A model generated the notes under the pieces. That model worked only from the letters and a program-made list of their open reading frames with translations, did not search any database and was not told the DNA's origin. Shown piece after piece: positions 34,818 through 43,763 of a DNA stretch of 64,000 nucleotides; the first letter of the stretch is position 1, and the number at the start of each line of letters is the position of its first letter. Source of the DNA: Streptomyces sp. PKU-EA00015 (GTDB lineage: Bacteria > Actinomycetota > Actinomycetes > Streptomycetales > Streptomycetaceae); assembly GCF_013387495.1 (NCBI RefSeq), contig NZ_JABZEE010000029.1, forward strand, positions 1 through 64,000, read 5' to 3'. The translations under genes and the position numbers were made by a program.

Positions 34818-36266
34818 ATGACGTCGCAGACGACCCTCACAAAGGAAGGCGGCGAGTCCCTCACCCCGGGGCAGCCGCCTTCCTCCGACGGTCTCAAGGC
34901 CGGTCTCAAGAACCGCCACCTGTCCATGATCGCCATTGGTGGAGTCATCGGAGCCGGCCTCTTCGTCGGCTCCGCTTCCGGTATCGCTGCCGCGGGGCCC
35001 GCCATCCTCGTGTCGTACGCGCTCGTCGGCCTGCTGGTCGTCTTCGTGATGCGGATGCTGGGAGAGATGGCCGCCGCCAGCCCGAACTCCGGGTCCTTCT
35101 CGGCGTACGCGGACCGCGCGCTCGGCCGCTGGGCCGGGTTCTCGATCGGCTGGCTGTACTGGTTCTTCTGGGTGGTGGTCCTCGCCGTGGAGGCCACGGC
35201 GGGCGCCGTGATCCTGGAGAGCTGGATGCCGGCCGTTCCCCAGTGGGCCTGGGCGCTGATCGTCATGGTCGTGCTGACCGCCACCAACCTGGCCTCGGTG
35301 GCCTCCTACGGCGAGTTCGAGTTCTGGTTCGCCGGCATCAAGGTCGTCGCCATCGGCGCCTTCGTCGTCATCGGCCTGCTGGCCGTCTTCGGCGTGCTGC
35401 CGGGCTCCGACAACCCGGGCGCGGGCTTCGCGCACCTGACCGACGCCGGCGGCTTCCTGCCCAACGGCGCGGGCGCCATCCTCACCGGTGTGCTGATGGT
35501 GGTCTTCTCCTTCATGGGCAGCGAGATCGTCACGCTGGCCGCCGGCGAGTCGGAGGACCCCCGGCGCGCGGTCACCAAGGCCACCAACAGCGTGATCTGG
35601 CGGATCGCGGTCTTCTACCTGGGCTCGATCTTCGTCGTCCTGACGCTGCTGCCGTGGAACGACAAGTCGATCACGGAGAAGGGCTCGTACGTCGCCGCCC
35701 TGGACTCGATCGGCATCCCGGCCGCGGGCCAGATCATGAACGTCATCGTCCTGACGGCCGTGCTGTCCTGTCTCAACTCGGGCCTGTACACCGCATCCCG
35801 CATGGCCTTCTCGCTGGGCGAGCGCGGTGACGCGCCGAAGGCCTTCGCCAAGGTCAACGCGAAGGGCGTGCCGACCGCCGCGATCCTCGGTTCCGTCGTC
35901 TTCGGATTCGTCGCCGTCTTCTTCAACTACATGTGGAAGGACACGGTCTTCCTCTTCCTGCTCAACTCCTCGGGCGCCGTGGCCCTGTTCGTCTGGCTGG
36001 TCATCTGCTTCACGCAGCTGCGCATGCGCGGGATCCTGCTGCGCGAGGCGCCCGAGAAGGTGACGGTGAAGATGTGGCTCTTCCCGTACCTGACCTGGGC
36101 GACCGCCGCGATGATCGTGTTCGTGCTGGGCTACATGCTCTACGACGACGCCAACCGTGAGGTCGCGCTCCTGTCGGTGCTCGTCGCCGCGATCGTCGTG
36201 TCCATCGGCGTGGTGCTCGACGTCGTGCGCAAGCGCAAGGCGGCCGCCGCTCCCGTCTCCGGCTGA
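34818..36266 (+). CDS. APC-family amino acid permease 1
   Basis: 482 aa from the ATG at 34818 after AAGGA. It has twelve membrane segments and the APC opening GLKNRHLSMIAIGGVIGAGLFVGS, with MRMLGEMAAASPNSGSFSAYA. It resembles the GABA/asparagine permease branch (GabP/AnsP-like), which uses proton symport. Substrate cannot be read from sequence. It is the first of three paralogues within 5.4 kb and ends in its own terminator. Divergent from rpiB. Confidence 0.92.
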   Translation: MTSQTTLTKEGGESLTPGQPPSSDGLKAGLKNRHLSMIAIGGVIGAGLFVGSASGIAAAGPAILVSYALVGLLVVFVMRMLGEMAAASPNSGSFSAYADRALGRWAGFSIGWLYWFFWVVVLAVEATAGAVILESWMPAVPQWAWALIVMVVLTATNLASVASYGEFEFWFAGIKVVAIGAFVVIGLLAVFGVLPGSDNPGAGFAHLTDAGGFLPNGAGAILTGVLMVVFSFMGSEIVTLAAGESEDPRRAVTKATNSVIWRIAVFYLGSIFVVLTLLPWNDKSITEKGSYVAALDSIGIPAAGQIMNVIVLTAVLSCLNSGLYTASRMAFSLGERGDAPKAFAKVNAKGVPTAAILGSVVFGFVAVFFNYMWKDTVFLFLLNSSGAVALFVWLVICFTQLRMRGILLREAPEKVTVKMWLFPYLTWATAAMIVFVLGYMLYDDANREVALLSVLVAAIVVSIGVVLDVVRKRKAAAAPVSG

Positions 36267-36274
36267 CACGCCAC

Positions 36275-36320
36275 AACGCCGCAGCCCCGGTCCGCGCGAA
36301 GCGACCGGGGCTGCGGCGTT
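36275..36320. terminator. Bidirectional terminator between permease 1 and bioY
   Basis: An 18-bp perfect stem, AACGCCGCAGCCCCGGTC at 36275-36292 and its complement at 36303-36320, ends in TT on each strand. It lies between the convergent stops of the permease and bioY genes. Confidence 0.85.
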
Positions 36321-36333
36321 CGTACGGGCGGAC

Positions 36334-36918
36334 TCAGCCCCGGCGGCCGATCAGCTTCCAGGCGGTGGGCAGCGCGCCCATCGCGAGGGCCGCCTTCAGC
36401 GCGTCGCCGATCAGGAACGGGACCAGGCCCGCGGCGACCGCCTCGCCGAGGGACATGCCGGTGGCCAGCGCCAGGTACGGAACGCCGACCGCGTAGATGA
36501 TCGCGGAACCGGCGGCCATCGCGCCCGCCGTGCGCAGCACGGTCCGGTCGGCGCCACGGCGCGCGAGGCCGCCCACGACGGTCGCGGCCAGCAGCATGCC
36601 GAGGATGTAGCCGAAGGACGGCATCGCGTAGCCCGAGGCCCCCTGCGCGAACCACGGCATGCCGGCCACGCCGGCGACCGTGTAGAGGCCGAGGGCGAGG
36701 AAGCCGCGGCGGGCGCCGAGCGCCGTGCCGACGAGCAGGGCGGCGAAGGTCTGGCCGGACACCGGGACCGGGGAGCCGGGGACCGGGACGGAGATCTGGG
36801 CCGCGATGCCGGTGAGGGCTGCGCCGCCGGCGACGAGGGCGATGTCGCGGACACGGGACACCGGCAGCAGGTCGGCCAGTACGGCTCCGGGTCGGACAGG
36901 GGCGACGGCGGTGCTCAT
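36334..36918 (-). CDS. bioY: Biotin transporter substrate-binding component BioY
   Basis: 194 aa from the ATG at 36918 (MSTAVAPVRP). It has six hydrophobic segments and the BioY pattern ISVPVPGSPVPVSGQTFAALLVGTALGARRGFLALGLY followed by GMPWFAQG. It is the S component of an ECF-type biotin importer, or works alone; no EcfA or EcfT gene is next to it. It lies between paralogous permease genes, in the opposite direction to them, with a 263-bp gap to permease 2. No known biotin operator was identifiable. Confidence 0.93.
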   Translation of the reverse strand: MSTAVAPVRPGAVLADLLPVSRVRDIALVAGGAALTGIAAQISVPVPGSPVPVSGQTFAALLVGTALGARRGFLALGLYTVAGVAGMPWFAQGASGYAMPSFGYILGMLLAATVVGGLARRGADRTVLRTAGAMAAGSAIIYAVGVPYLALATGMSLGEAVAAGLVPFLIGDALKAALAMGALPTAWKLIGRRG

Positions 36919-37181
36919 CGGGGCTCCACGGGGGTGAGGGCAGCGGGGGACACGGTGACGGTAGCCCAGGGCAATCGCCCGTATCACCAGCTGCCGCCCA
37001 CAAAGCGGCGGTTGACCCATTGGTGGAGTGTGGACAAAGAGCCGACAGCATGCATGTCGCCGCGTGATGCTCGTCACTGAGGTCGGGGGGCACACGGGCC
37101 GTTTTGCGTCCCGGGCCGGTGCTCGGGGAGACTGTAGGTTCCCCATAACTCGCACGGAGTGAGACGAGAGCACCGCCCGCC

Positions 37182-38594
37182 ATGCACGACGCGTCGCCCA
37201 CGCCCCTGACCGCCGAGGCCGAACCTCTCGAACACGGGCTCAAACAGCGTCATCTGACGATGCTGGGGCTGGGCGGGGTGATCGGCGCGGGGCTCTTCGT
37301 GGGCTCTGGCGCGGGTGTCGCCGTCGCCGGACCCGGCATCGTCCTGTCGTATCTGATCGCGGGCGCGCTCGCGACGCTGGTGATGCGGATGCTCGGCGAG
37401 ATGTCCTCCGCGATGCCGGCCTCCGGCTCCTTCTCCGTGCACGCGGAGCGGGCGCTCGGCCGCTGGGCCGGCTTCAGCGTGGGCTGGCTGTACTGGTTCC
37501 TGCTCGTGGTCGTGCTGGCCGCCGAGGCGACGGCCGCCGCCTCCATCGCGCACGGCTGGCTGCCCGCCGCGCCCCAGTGGGGCTGGGTCCTCGTCTTCAT
37601 GCTGGTGTTCACCGCCGCCAACCTCGCGGCGGTGAAGAACTTCGGCGAGTTCGAGTTCTGGTTCGCCGCGCTCAAGGTCGCCGCGCTCGTGCTGTTCCTC
37701 CTGCTCGGCACGCTCGCCGTCTTCGGCCTCCTGCCGGACACGGAGCCGGTCGGCCTGACCCATCTCACGGGCGACGGCGGCTTCCTGCCGAACGGCTGGT
37801 CCGGCGTCGTCTCGGGTGTGCTGGCCGTCGTGTTCGCCTTCGGCGGTCTGGAGGTCGTCACCATCGCGGCGGCGGAGACGGACGACCCGGCCCGCGCGGT
37901 GGGGCGCGCCGTGCGCAGCGCCGTGGTGCGCATCCTCTTCTTCTACGTCGGCTCGATGCTCGTCATCGTGACCGTGCTGCCGTGGACCGCGCAGAAGGCG
38001 GGGGTCAGCCCGTACGTCACGGTGCTGGACTCGATCGGCGTGCCGAGCGCCGGGCGGATCATGGAGATCGTCGTCTTCGTCGCGCTGCTGTCCGCGCTCA
38101 ACGCCAACCTGTACGGCGCCTCCCGCATGGTCTTCTCGCTCGCCGAACGCGGCGAGGCGCCCAGGGGGCTGCTGAAGGTGACGGGCTCCGGAGTGCCGCG
38201 CCGGGCCGTGCTGGCTTCGGTGGCGTTCGGCTTCGCGTCCGTGCTGCTCAACCTCAAGTGGCCCGATTCCGTGTTCCTCTACATGCTCAACGCGGTCGGG
38301 GCGGTGCTGCTGTTCGTCTGGGGCCTGATCGCCGTCTCCCAACTGCGGCTGCGCCGCCGCATCGAGGCGGAGGCGCCGGTGGAGGTCCCCCCGGACGAAG
38401 TCTGGGGGAGGCTGACCCTGCGGATGTGGGCGTTCCCCTGGCTCACCTGGGCCGCGCTGGCGGCTATGGCCGCGGTCCTGGTGCTGATGCTGAACGACGA
38501 CGCGGCCCGTCCCCAGGTGCTGTGGTCGGGCGGGGCGACCGCCGCCGTGCTGGTCGTGGCGGCCGTCCGCGAAGTGCGTTCCCGGCGGGGATGA
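37182..38594 (+). CDS. APC-family amino acid permease 2
   Basis: 470 aa from the ATG at 37182. Opening HGLKQRHLTMLGLGGVIGAGLFVGSGAG is followed by MRMLGEMSSAMPASGSFSVHAERALGRWAGF, with about twelve membrane segments. It is close in sequence to its two neighbours, especially at the first helices and in NFGEFEFWFAALKV. A loop near residues 400-410 has acidic inserts (EVPPDEVWGR). Amino acid uptake by proton symport is the family role; the substrate is unknown. Confidence 0.92.
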   Translation: MHDASPTPLTAEAEPLEHGLKQRHLTMLGLGGVIGAGLFVGSGAGVAVAGPGIVLSYLIAGALATLVMRMLGEMSSAMPASGSFSVHAERALGRWAGFSVGWLYWFLLVVVLAAEATAAASIAHGWLPAAPQWGWVLVFMLVFTAANLAAVKNFGEFEFWFAALKVAALVLFLLLGTLAVFGLLPDTEPVGLTHLTGDGGFLPNGWSGVVSGVLAVVFAFGGLEVVTIAAAETDDPARAVGRAVRSAVVRILFFYVGSMLVIVTVLPWTAQKAGVSPYVTVLDSIGVPSAGRIMEIVVFVALLSALNANLYGASRMVFSLAERGEAPRGLLKVTGSGVPRRAVLASVAFGFASVLLNLKWPDSVFLYMLNAVGAVLLFVWGLIAVSQLRLRRRIEAEAPVEVPPDEVWGRLTLRMWAFPWLTWAALAAMAAVLVLMLNDDAARPQVLWSGGATAAVLVVAAVREVRSRRG

Positions 38595-38730
38595 CCACCG
38601 GACAGGCTGTGCGCAGGCGTGGACTTTCCGTGAACATCGTGACCGTATAGCGGACAAGCGTTCCCTGTGAGAGGGCACGCACCCAGACTGTCGGCTGCTC
38701 CCCCGTCTCAGCTCATGAACAGGGCCGCCC

Positions 38731-40203
38731 ATGTCCCGGACCTCCGCGCCCGCGCCCGTCGACCAGCAGGCCGACGTCTCCCTCACGCACGGGCTCAAAC
38801 AACGCCATCTGTCGATGATCGCCCTCGGCGGCGTCATCGGCGCCGGGCTGTTCGTCGGCTCGGGTGCCGGCATCGCCGCGGCCGGCCCGTCCATCGTCAT
38901 CGCCTACGCGCTCTCCGGCCTGCTCGTCATGCTGGTGATGCGCATGCTCGGCGAGATGTCGGCGGCCAACCCGGCCTCCGGCTCCTTCTCCGTGCACGCC
39001 GAGCGCGCCATCGGCCCCTGGGCCGGCTTCACCGCGGGCTGGGCGTTCTGGTTCCTGCTCTGCGTGGCGGTGGGCCTGGAGGGAATCGGCGCGGCCAAGA
39101 TCATGACGGGCTGGCTGCCGGGCACCCCGGAGTGGGCCTGGGTCGCCCTGTTCATGCTGGTGTTCTGCGGCACGAACCTGGCCGCCGTGAAGAACTTCGG
39201 CGAGTTCGAGTTCTGGTTCGCCGCGCTCAAGGTCGGCGCGATCGTCCTGTTCCTCGGCATCGGCGTGCTCGCCATCGCCGGTGTCCTGCCCGGCACCGAG
39301 GCGCCCGGCACGGGCAACCTCACCGGTGACGGCGGCTTCATGCCGAACGGCTCCGAGGGGCTCGTCGTCGGTCTGCTCGCCTCCGTCTTCGCCTATGGCG
39401 GCCTGGAGACGGTGACCATCGCGGCCGCCGAGTCCGAGCACCCCGTGCAGGGTGTCGCCAAGGCCGTGCGCACGGCGATGTGGCGCATCGCGGTCTTCTA
39501 CATCGGGTCGATGGCGGTCATCGTCACGCTCGTGCCGTGGAACGACCCGAAGGTCGTCGAGGTCGGCCCGTACGTCGCGACCCTGAACCACCTCGGCATC
39601 CCCGCGGCCGGGCAGATCATGAACGTGGTCGTGCTGGTCGCGCTGCTCTCGGCGATGAACGCCAACATCTACGGCGCCTCCCGCATGGCCTGCTCGCTGG
39701 TGGCGCGCGGCGAGGGCCCGAAGGCGCTCGGCCGGCTCTTCGGCGGCGTGCCGCGCGTCGCGGTGCTCGTCTCCTCGGTCTTCGGCTTCCTGTGCGTGCT
39801 GCTGAGCTACTGGCGGCCGGACGACGTGTTCATGTGGCTGCTGAACACCATCGGCGCGATCATCCTCGTCGTCTGGATCTTCATCGCCGTCTCCCAGCTG
39901 ATCCTGCGCCGCCGCACCGAGCGCGAGGCGCCCGAGAAGCTGGTGGTGAAGATGTGGCTGTTCCCGGTGCTGACCTGGATCGCCCTGCTGGGCATGGCGG
40001 CGGTCTTCGTGCTGATGCTGCGCCAGGAGGAGACCCGGCTCCAGCTGCTCGGGACCGGCGTCCTGACCCTGGTGCTCGCCGCGGCCGGCTTCACGCTCCA
40101 GAAGGTGCGCGCGTCGCGTGCCGCGACGACCGGTGCCGGCGTCGCGGCGACCGGGACCGAGAGCGCCGAGGACCGGGCCGCCGGGGTCAGCACGGCAGAT
40201 TGA
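38731..40203 (+). CDS. APC-family amino acid permease 3
   Basis: 490 aa from the ATG at 38731. It is nearly identical to permease 2 around the first helices (HGLKQRHLSMIALGGVIGAGLFVGSGAGIAAAGP) and in NFGEFEFWFAALKV, so recent tandem duplication is likely. The C-terminal 25 residues are Ala/Thr-rich and variable (TTGAGVAATGTESAED). It overlaps the convergent phosphatase gene by 17 bp at the stops. Confidence 0.92.
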   Translation: MSRTSAPAPVDQQADVSLTHGLKQRHLSMIALGGVIGAGLFVGSGAGIAAAGPSIVIAYALSGLLVMLVMRMLGEMSAANPASGSFSVHAERAIGPWAGFTAGWAFWFLLCVAVGLEGIGAAKIMTGWLPGTPEWAWVALFMLVFCGTNLAAVKNFGEFEFWFAALKVGAIVLFLGIGVLAIAGVLPGTEAPGTGNLTGDGGFMPNGSEGLVVGLLASVFAYGGLETVTIAAAESEHPVQGVAKAVRTAMWRIAVFYIGSMAVIVTLVPWNDPKVVEVGPYVATLNHLGIPAAGQIMNVVVLVALLSAMNANIYGASRMACSLVARGEGPKALGRLFGGVPRVAVLVSSVFGFLCVLLSYWRPDDVFMWLLNTIGAIILVVWIFIAVSQLILRRRTEREAPEKLVVKMWLFPVLTWIALLGMAAVFVLMLRQEETRLQLLGTGVLTLVLAAAGFTLQKVRASRAATTGAGVAATGTESAEDRAAGVSTAD

Positions 40204-40798
40204 GGCTGATCAGCGCGGCCCGCTCGGCGTCCGGCGCGAGGCGCAGTTCGCTGATCGCCGCGTTCCGCAGGTGCGGGAAGACCCTGCGGTAGTCGGCGAG
40301 CGGGATGCCGAGCAGCTCGCAGAGCACCAGCCGCAGCAGGGTGTTGTGGGCGACCACCAGCACCCGCTCCCCCTCGTGCGCGCCGGCGATCCGGCGCAGC
40401 GCTTCGGACCCCCGGACCGCCACGGCCCGGGGGTCCTCCGCGTCCGGGAACGGGTGGGCCACCGGATCGGCGCGGAAGGCGTCCGCGCCGGCCGGGTCCG
40501 CGGCCGCGAACTCGGCGAGCGTGCGGCCCTCGACCGCACCGAAGTCGCATTCGCGCAGGGCGTGTTCGGTCCGCGGTACGAGCCCGAGGGCCCGGCACGC
40601 CGGCTCCGCGGTCTCGATCGCCCGGGAGACGGTGGAGGTCCAGACGGCGTCGACGGGGTGCACCTTCGCCCAGGAGCCGAGCGCCTCCGCCTGGCGGCGG
40701 CCCTCGTGGGTCAGGGCGATGTCGCTGACGCCCGCGTAGCGGTTCTCCTCGTGCCAGACGGTCTGCCCGTGGCGGGCGAGCAGCAGGGTGGCGGTCAT
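40187..40798 (-). CDS. Histidine phosphatase family protein
   Basis: 203 aa. The phosphohistidine motif is LLLARHGQTVWHEENRY (His10-like), the second Arg and Glu are in RECDFGAVEGRT, and the second catalytic His is VVAHNTLLRLVL. It is of the phosphoglycerate-mutase-like phosphatase branch. Its ATG overlaps the stop of the FGGY kinase 1 gene in ATGA, so the kinase and this phosphatase are co-translated; a role in balancing a sugar phosphate is inferred. Confidence 0.9.
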   Translation of the reverse strand: MTATLLLARHGQTVWHEENRYAGVSDIALTHEGRRQAEALGSWAKVHPVDAVWTSTVSRAIETAEPACRALGLVPRTEHALRECDFGAVEGRTLAEFAAADPAGADAFRADPVAHPFPDAEDPRAVAVRGSEALRRIAGAHEGERVLVVAHNTLLRLVLCELLGIPLADYRRVFPHLRNAAISELRLAPDAERAALISLNLPC

Positions 40799-42168
40799 CG
40801 GGTCTCCTCCGTACGGGCGCGTGCGTGCGCGGCGACCGGCTCCGGGAGCCAGCCGCGCCGCTCCAGTTCGCCCACCATCGTCAGGTACGGCTCGGTGAAG
40901 CGCTCGCCGCGGCGCGGCCGTACCGTCCCGCGCAGGCGCACCATGCGCGCGGCGGCCCCGCTCAGGGTGGCCGCGCCGCCCGCTCCGTACGCCGCGAGCA
41001 CGGCCATGCCGAGGGCCGGCTCCGCGGCGCGCGGGATGCGGACCTCGCGGCCGAGGATGTCCGCGCGCAGCTGGTTCCAGTGGTCGCTGCGCACCGCGCC
41101 GCCGGTGAAGGTGAGCGGTCCGTGCAGCGGGGCGCCGAGATGGTCGAGGTAGTCCAGGCACAGCCGCTCGGCCAGGCCCACGCCCTGCAGGAGTGCGGCC
41201 CAGTGGTCGGCGTCGGAGGCCGGGGTGCCGAGGAGGAAGGCGGTGGCGTCGGGGGCGAGGAAGGGGAAGCGCTCGCCGCGGGACGCGAGGGGGTACGCGA
41301 TCGCCCCGGCCGGGTCGTAGCGCTGCGCCCGGCGGTCGAGCGCCCCCGGGTCCGCGCCCGGGAACGCGGCGCGCAGGGCCCCGCCGCCGACGCCGGAGGC
41401 GCCGCCCGGAAGCCAGCTGCCGTCCGCCGACAGGTGGTTGTAGACGACCCCGGCGGGGTCGTGGAGAGGTTCGGCGGCGACTCCCTTGAGGACGAGGGTG
41501 GTCCCGAGCACCGAGTTCCAGGAGCCGGTGGTCAGCGAGCCGGAGGCGATCTGCGCGGCGCAGCCGTCGGTCATGCCGGCCACGATCAGAGTGCCCTCGG
41601 GGATGCCTGTTGCCTCCTGCGCCGTCCGGCACACCTGGCCGAGGCCGCTGCCGGGCAGCACCACGTCCGGCAACATCCCGTCCGGAAGGCTCTGTTCGCC
41701 GAAGGCGCCGCTCTCGGGGTCGTAGCCGGTCTTGAGCGCGTGGCTGGAGTCCGTGGGCAGCGGCCGGCCGGCCAGCCGGGCGACGATCAGATCGGCCTGG
41801 TGCATCACGCGCGCGCCGCCCCCGCGGCCGTACTCCTCCAGCAGCCACAGCGCCCGGCCGGGGCCGCGTCCCGGCGCGCGGCCGTCGTCGTACATCAGCG
41901 CCGGCGTCAGCGGGACCCCCGCCGCGTCGGCGAGCAGCACGGTCCCGGACGTGGAGCAGACGGCCAGCGCGCGGGGGCCCGGCCGGCCGCGCAGCGCCTG
42001 GCGGACGGCGGCGCACACGGCGGTCCACCAGTCCTCGGGCGACTGCTCGTGGCGCACGCCGTCGCGTCTGCCGGTCAGCGGGGCCGAGCCGCTGCCGATG
42101 ACGTCGCCGTCGTCGGTGGCGAGCACCGCGCGGGCGCCCTGCGTGCCGAGATCGATTCCCATCCACAT
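40795..42168 (-). CDS. FGGY-family carbohydrate kinase 1
   Basis: 457 aa from the ATG at 42168 (MWMGIDLGTQG), 5 bp after AAGGAG. Phosphate 1 loop is GIDLGTQGARAV; the second domain has LTFTGGAVRSDHWNQLRADILG (phosphate 2 and ADP binding). It is similar to xylulokinase-type enzymes and slightly short for the family (about 480-500 aa). It phosphorylates a sugar or polyol with ATP. It is divergent from the binding-protein operon and translationally coupled to the phosphatase gene. Confidence 0.88.
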   Translation of the reverse strand: MWMGIDLGTQGARAVLATDDGDVIGSGSAPLTGRRDGVRHEQSPEDWWTAVCAAVRQALRGRPGPRALAVCSTSGTVLLADAAGVPLTPALMYDDGRAPGRGPGRALWLLEEYGRGGGARVMHQADLIVARLAGRPLPTDSSHALKTGYDPESGAFGEQSLPDGMLPDVVLPGSGLGQVCRTAQEATGIPEGTLIVAGMTDGCAAQIASGSLTTGSWNSVLGTTLVLKGVAAEPLHDPAGVVYNHLSADGSWLPGGASGVGGGALRAAFPGADPGALDRRAQRYDPAGAIAYPLASRGERFPFLAPDATAFLLGTPASDADHWAALLQGVGLAERLCLDYLDHLGAPLHGPLTFTGGAVRSDHWNQLRADILGREVRIPRAAEPALGMAVLAAYGAGGAATLSGAAARMVRLRGTVRPRRGERFTEPYLTMVGELERRGWLPEPVAAHARARTEETR

Positions 42169-42209
42169 ACCGGCTCCTTCTGTGAACTTCTCACTGTGCA
42201 CCGAGAATT

Positions 42210-42225
42210 TCCCTCGCGCGAGGGA
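42210..42225. promoter_or_regulatory. 16-bp palindrome in the divergent kinase/transporter region
   Basis: TCCCTCGCGCGAGGGA is a perfect palindrome in the 171-bp gap between FGGY kinase 1 (minus) and the binding-protein gene (plus). It is a good candidate operator for the DeoR-type regulator of the locus. A -35-like TTGACG at 42226-42231 abuts it on the plus strand. GTGA-N5-TCAC at 42182-42194 (GTGAACTTCTCAC) is another possible half-site pair. Confidence 0.5.
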
Positions 42226-42339
42226 TTGACGCCCAACTGGCCCTGTTCCAAGCTCTGTTAACCAGTCGGCTGAACGTGTGAGAACCGTGGCCCCCCGCGG
42301 GGCCGGGGGCGAGCCCCCAAGGACACAGCGGAGGTCGGG

Positions 42340-43761
42340 ATGGACATGCGCGGATACGACCGGCGGCGATTCCTCGCCCTCACGGCGGCGGCGTCCGCGG
42401 CCCCGCTGCTCACCGCCTGCGGCTCGGGCTTCGGCGACGGCGCGAAGGAGGGCGGGGGCTCGGCGGCCGACGACGTCACCGGCTCCTTCGACTGGAAGCG
42501 GGCGGACGGCAGGACGGTCAAGGCGCTGCTGAACAAGCACCCGTACACGGACGCGCTGATCGCGGACCTGAAGTCGTTCACCGAGAAGACCGGCATCAAG
42601 GTCGAGTACGACGTCTTCCCCGAGGACAACTACTTCGACAAGCTCACCGTCGACCTGTCCAGCGGCCGCGCCTCGTACGACGTGTTCATGCTCGGCGCCT
42701 ACATGGTGTGGCAGTACGGCCCGCCGGGCTGGCTGGAGGACCTCGGCCCCTGGATGCGCAACGCGGCCGCCACGGGTGCCGAATGGGACCAGGCCGACTT
42801 CTTCCCCAACCTGCTCCAGGCCGACCAGTGGTCGCTGAAGCCCGGCGCCCCGCTCGGCCAGGGCGGGCAGTACGCGCTGCCGTGGGGCTGGGAGACGAAC
42901 GTCGTCGCCTACAACACCGAGGTGTTCGACAAGCTCGGCCTGAAGCCCGCCGAGTCCTTCGACGAACTGCGCGAACTGGCCGGGACCATCAAGCGCAAGG
43001 CGCCGGGCGCCGGCTTCGACGGGATGTACGGGGTCGCGGTGCGCGGCTCGCGCAGTTGGGCCACCATCCACCCGGGCTTCATGACGATGTACGCCCGCAA
43101 CGGTCTCAAGGACTTCACCGTCGAGGGCGGCACGGTGAAGCCCGCGATGAACTCGCCCGAGGCGATCGCCTTCACCCGCGACTGGGCCGACATGGTGAAG
43201 AAGGGCGGCCCGCCGTCCTGGACCTCGTACACCTGGTACCAGTGCTCCAGCGACCTCGGTGCGAAGAAGGCGGGGATGCTCTTCGACGCCGACACGGCCG
43301 CGTACTTCCAGGCGGTCGAGGGCGCGTCGCCCGCCTCCGGGAAGATCGCCTTCCACCCCGGCCCCAAGGGCCCCGGCGGCTCACTGGCCACCAACATGTG
43401 GATCTGGTCTCTCGGGATGAACGCCAAGTCGAGGAACAAGCTGCCCGCCTGGCTGTTCCTCCAGTGGGCCACCGGCAAGGAGCACCTGCTCAAGAGCGCG
43501 GTGCGGTACAACCACATCGACCCGGTGCGGCAGTCGGTCAGCCAGGACGCGGCGTACAAGGACAAGATGAAGGCGATCCCCGGCTTCATCGATACCTTCG
43601 AGGCCGTCGTCGACCAGACGAAGATCCAGTTCACCCCGCAGGAGCAGTTCTTCGACGCCACGACGAGCTGGGCGGCGGCCCTCCAGGAGATCTACGGCGG
43701 CAGGAACGCCTCGTCCGTCCTGAACGGCCTCGCGGGCGACCTGGCCTCCAAGGTGGGCTGA
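42340..43761 (+). CDS. ABC transporter substrate-binding lipoprotein
   Basis: 473 aa. The leader is a twin-arginine lipoprotein signal: RRRFLALTAAASAAPLLTAC with lipobox Cys near residue 27. The mature part is a family 1-type extracellular binding protein, with features such as DNYFDKLTVDLSSGRASYDVFMLG and TWYQCSSDLG. It captures a carbohydrate outside the membrane for the permeases encoded next. Start ATG follows GGAGGTCGGG. First gene of the plus-strand operon; the next gene begins 2 bp after its stop. Confidence 0.92.
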   Translation: MDMRGYDRRRFLALTAAASAAPLLTACGSGFGDGAKEGGGSAADDVTGSFDWKRADGRTVKALLNKHPYTDALIADLKSFTEKTGIKVEYDVFPEDNYFDKLTVDLSSGRASYDVFMLGAYMVWQYGPPGWLEDLGPWMRNAAATGAEWDQADFFPNLLQADQWSLKPGAPLGQGGQYALPWGWETNVVAYNTEVFDKLGLKPAESFDELRELAGTIKRKAPGAGFDGMYGVAVRGSRSWATIHPGFMTMYARNGLKDFTVEGGTVKPAMNSPEAIAFTRDWADMVKKGGPPSWTSYTWYQCSSDLGAKKAGMLFDADTAAYFQAVEGASPASGKIAFHPGPKGPGGSLATNMWIWSLGMNAKSRNKLPAWLFLQWATGKEHLLKSAVRYNHIDPVRQSVSQDAAYKDKMKAIPGFIDTFEAVVDQTKIQFTPQEQFFDATTSWAAALQEIYGGRNASSVLNGLAGDLASKVG

Positions 43762-43763
43762 GG

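Noticed and set aside
36919..37181. Biotin operator or riboswitch upstream of bioY
   Set aside because: No recognisable BirA- or BioQ-type palindrome or riboswitch fold found by eye.
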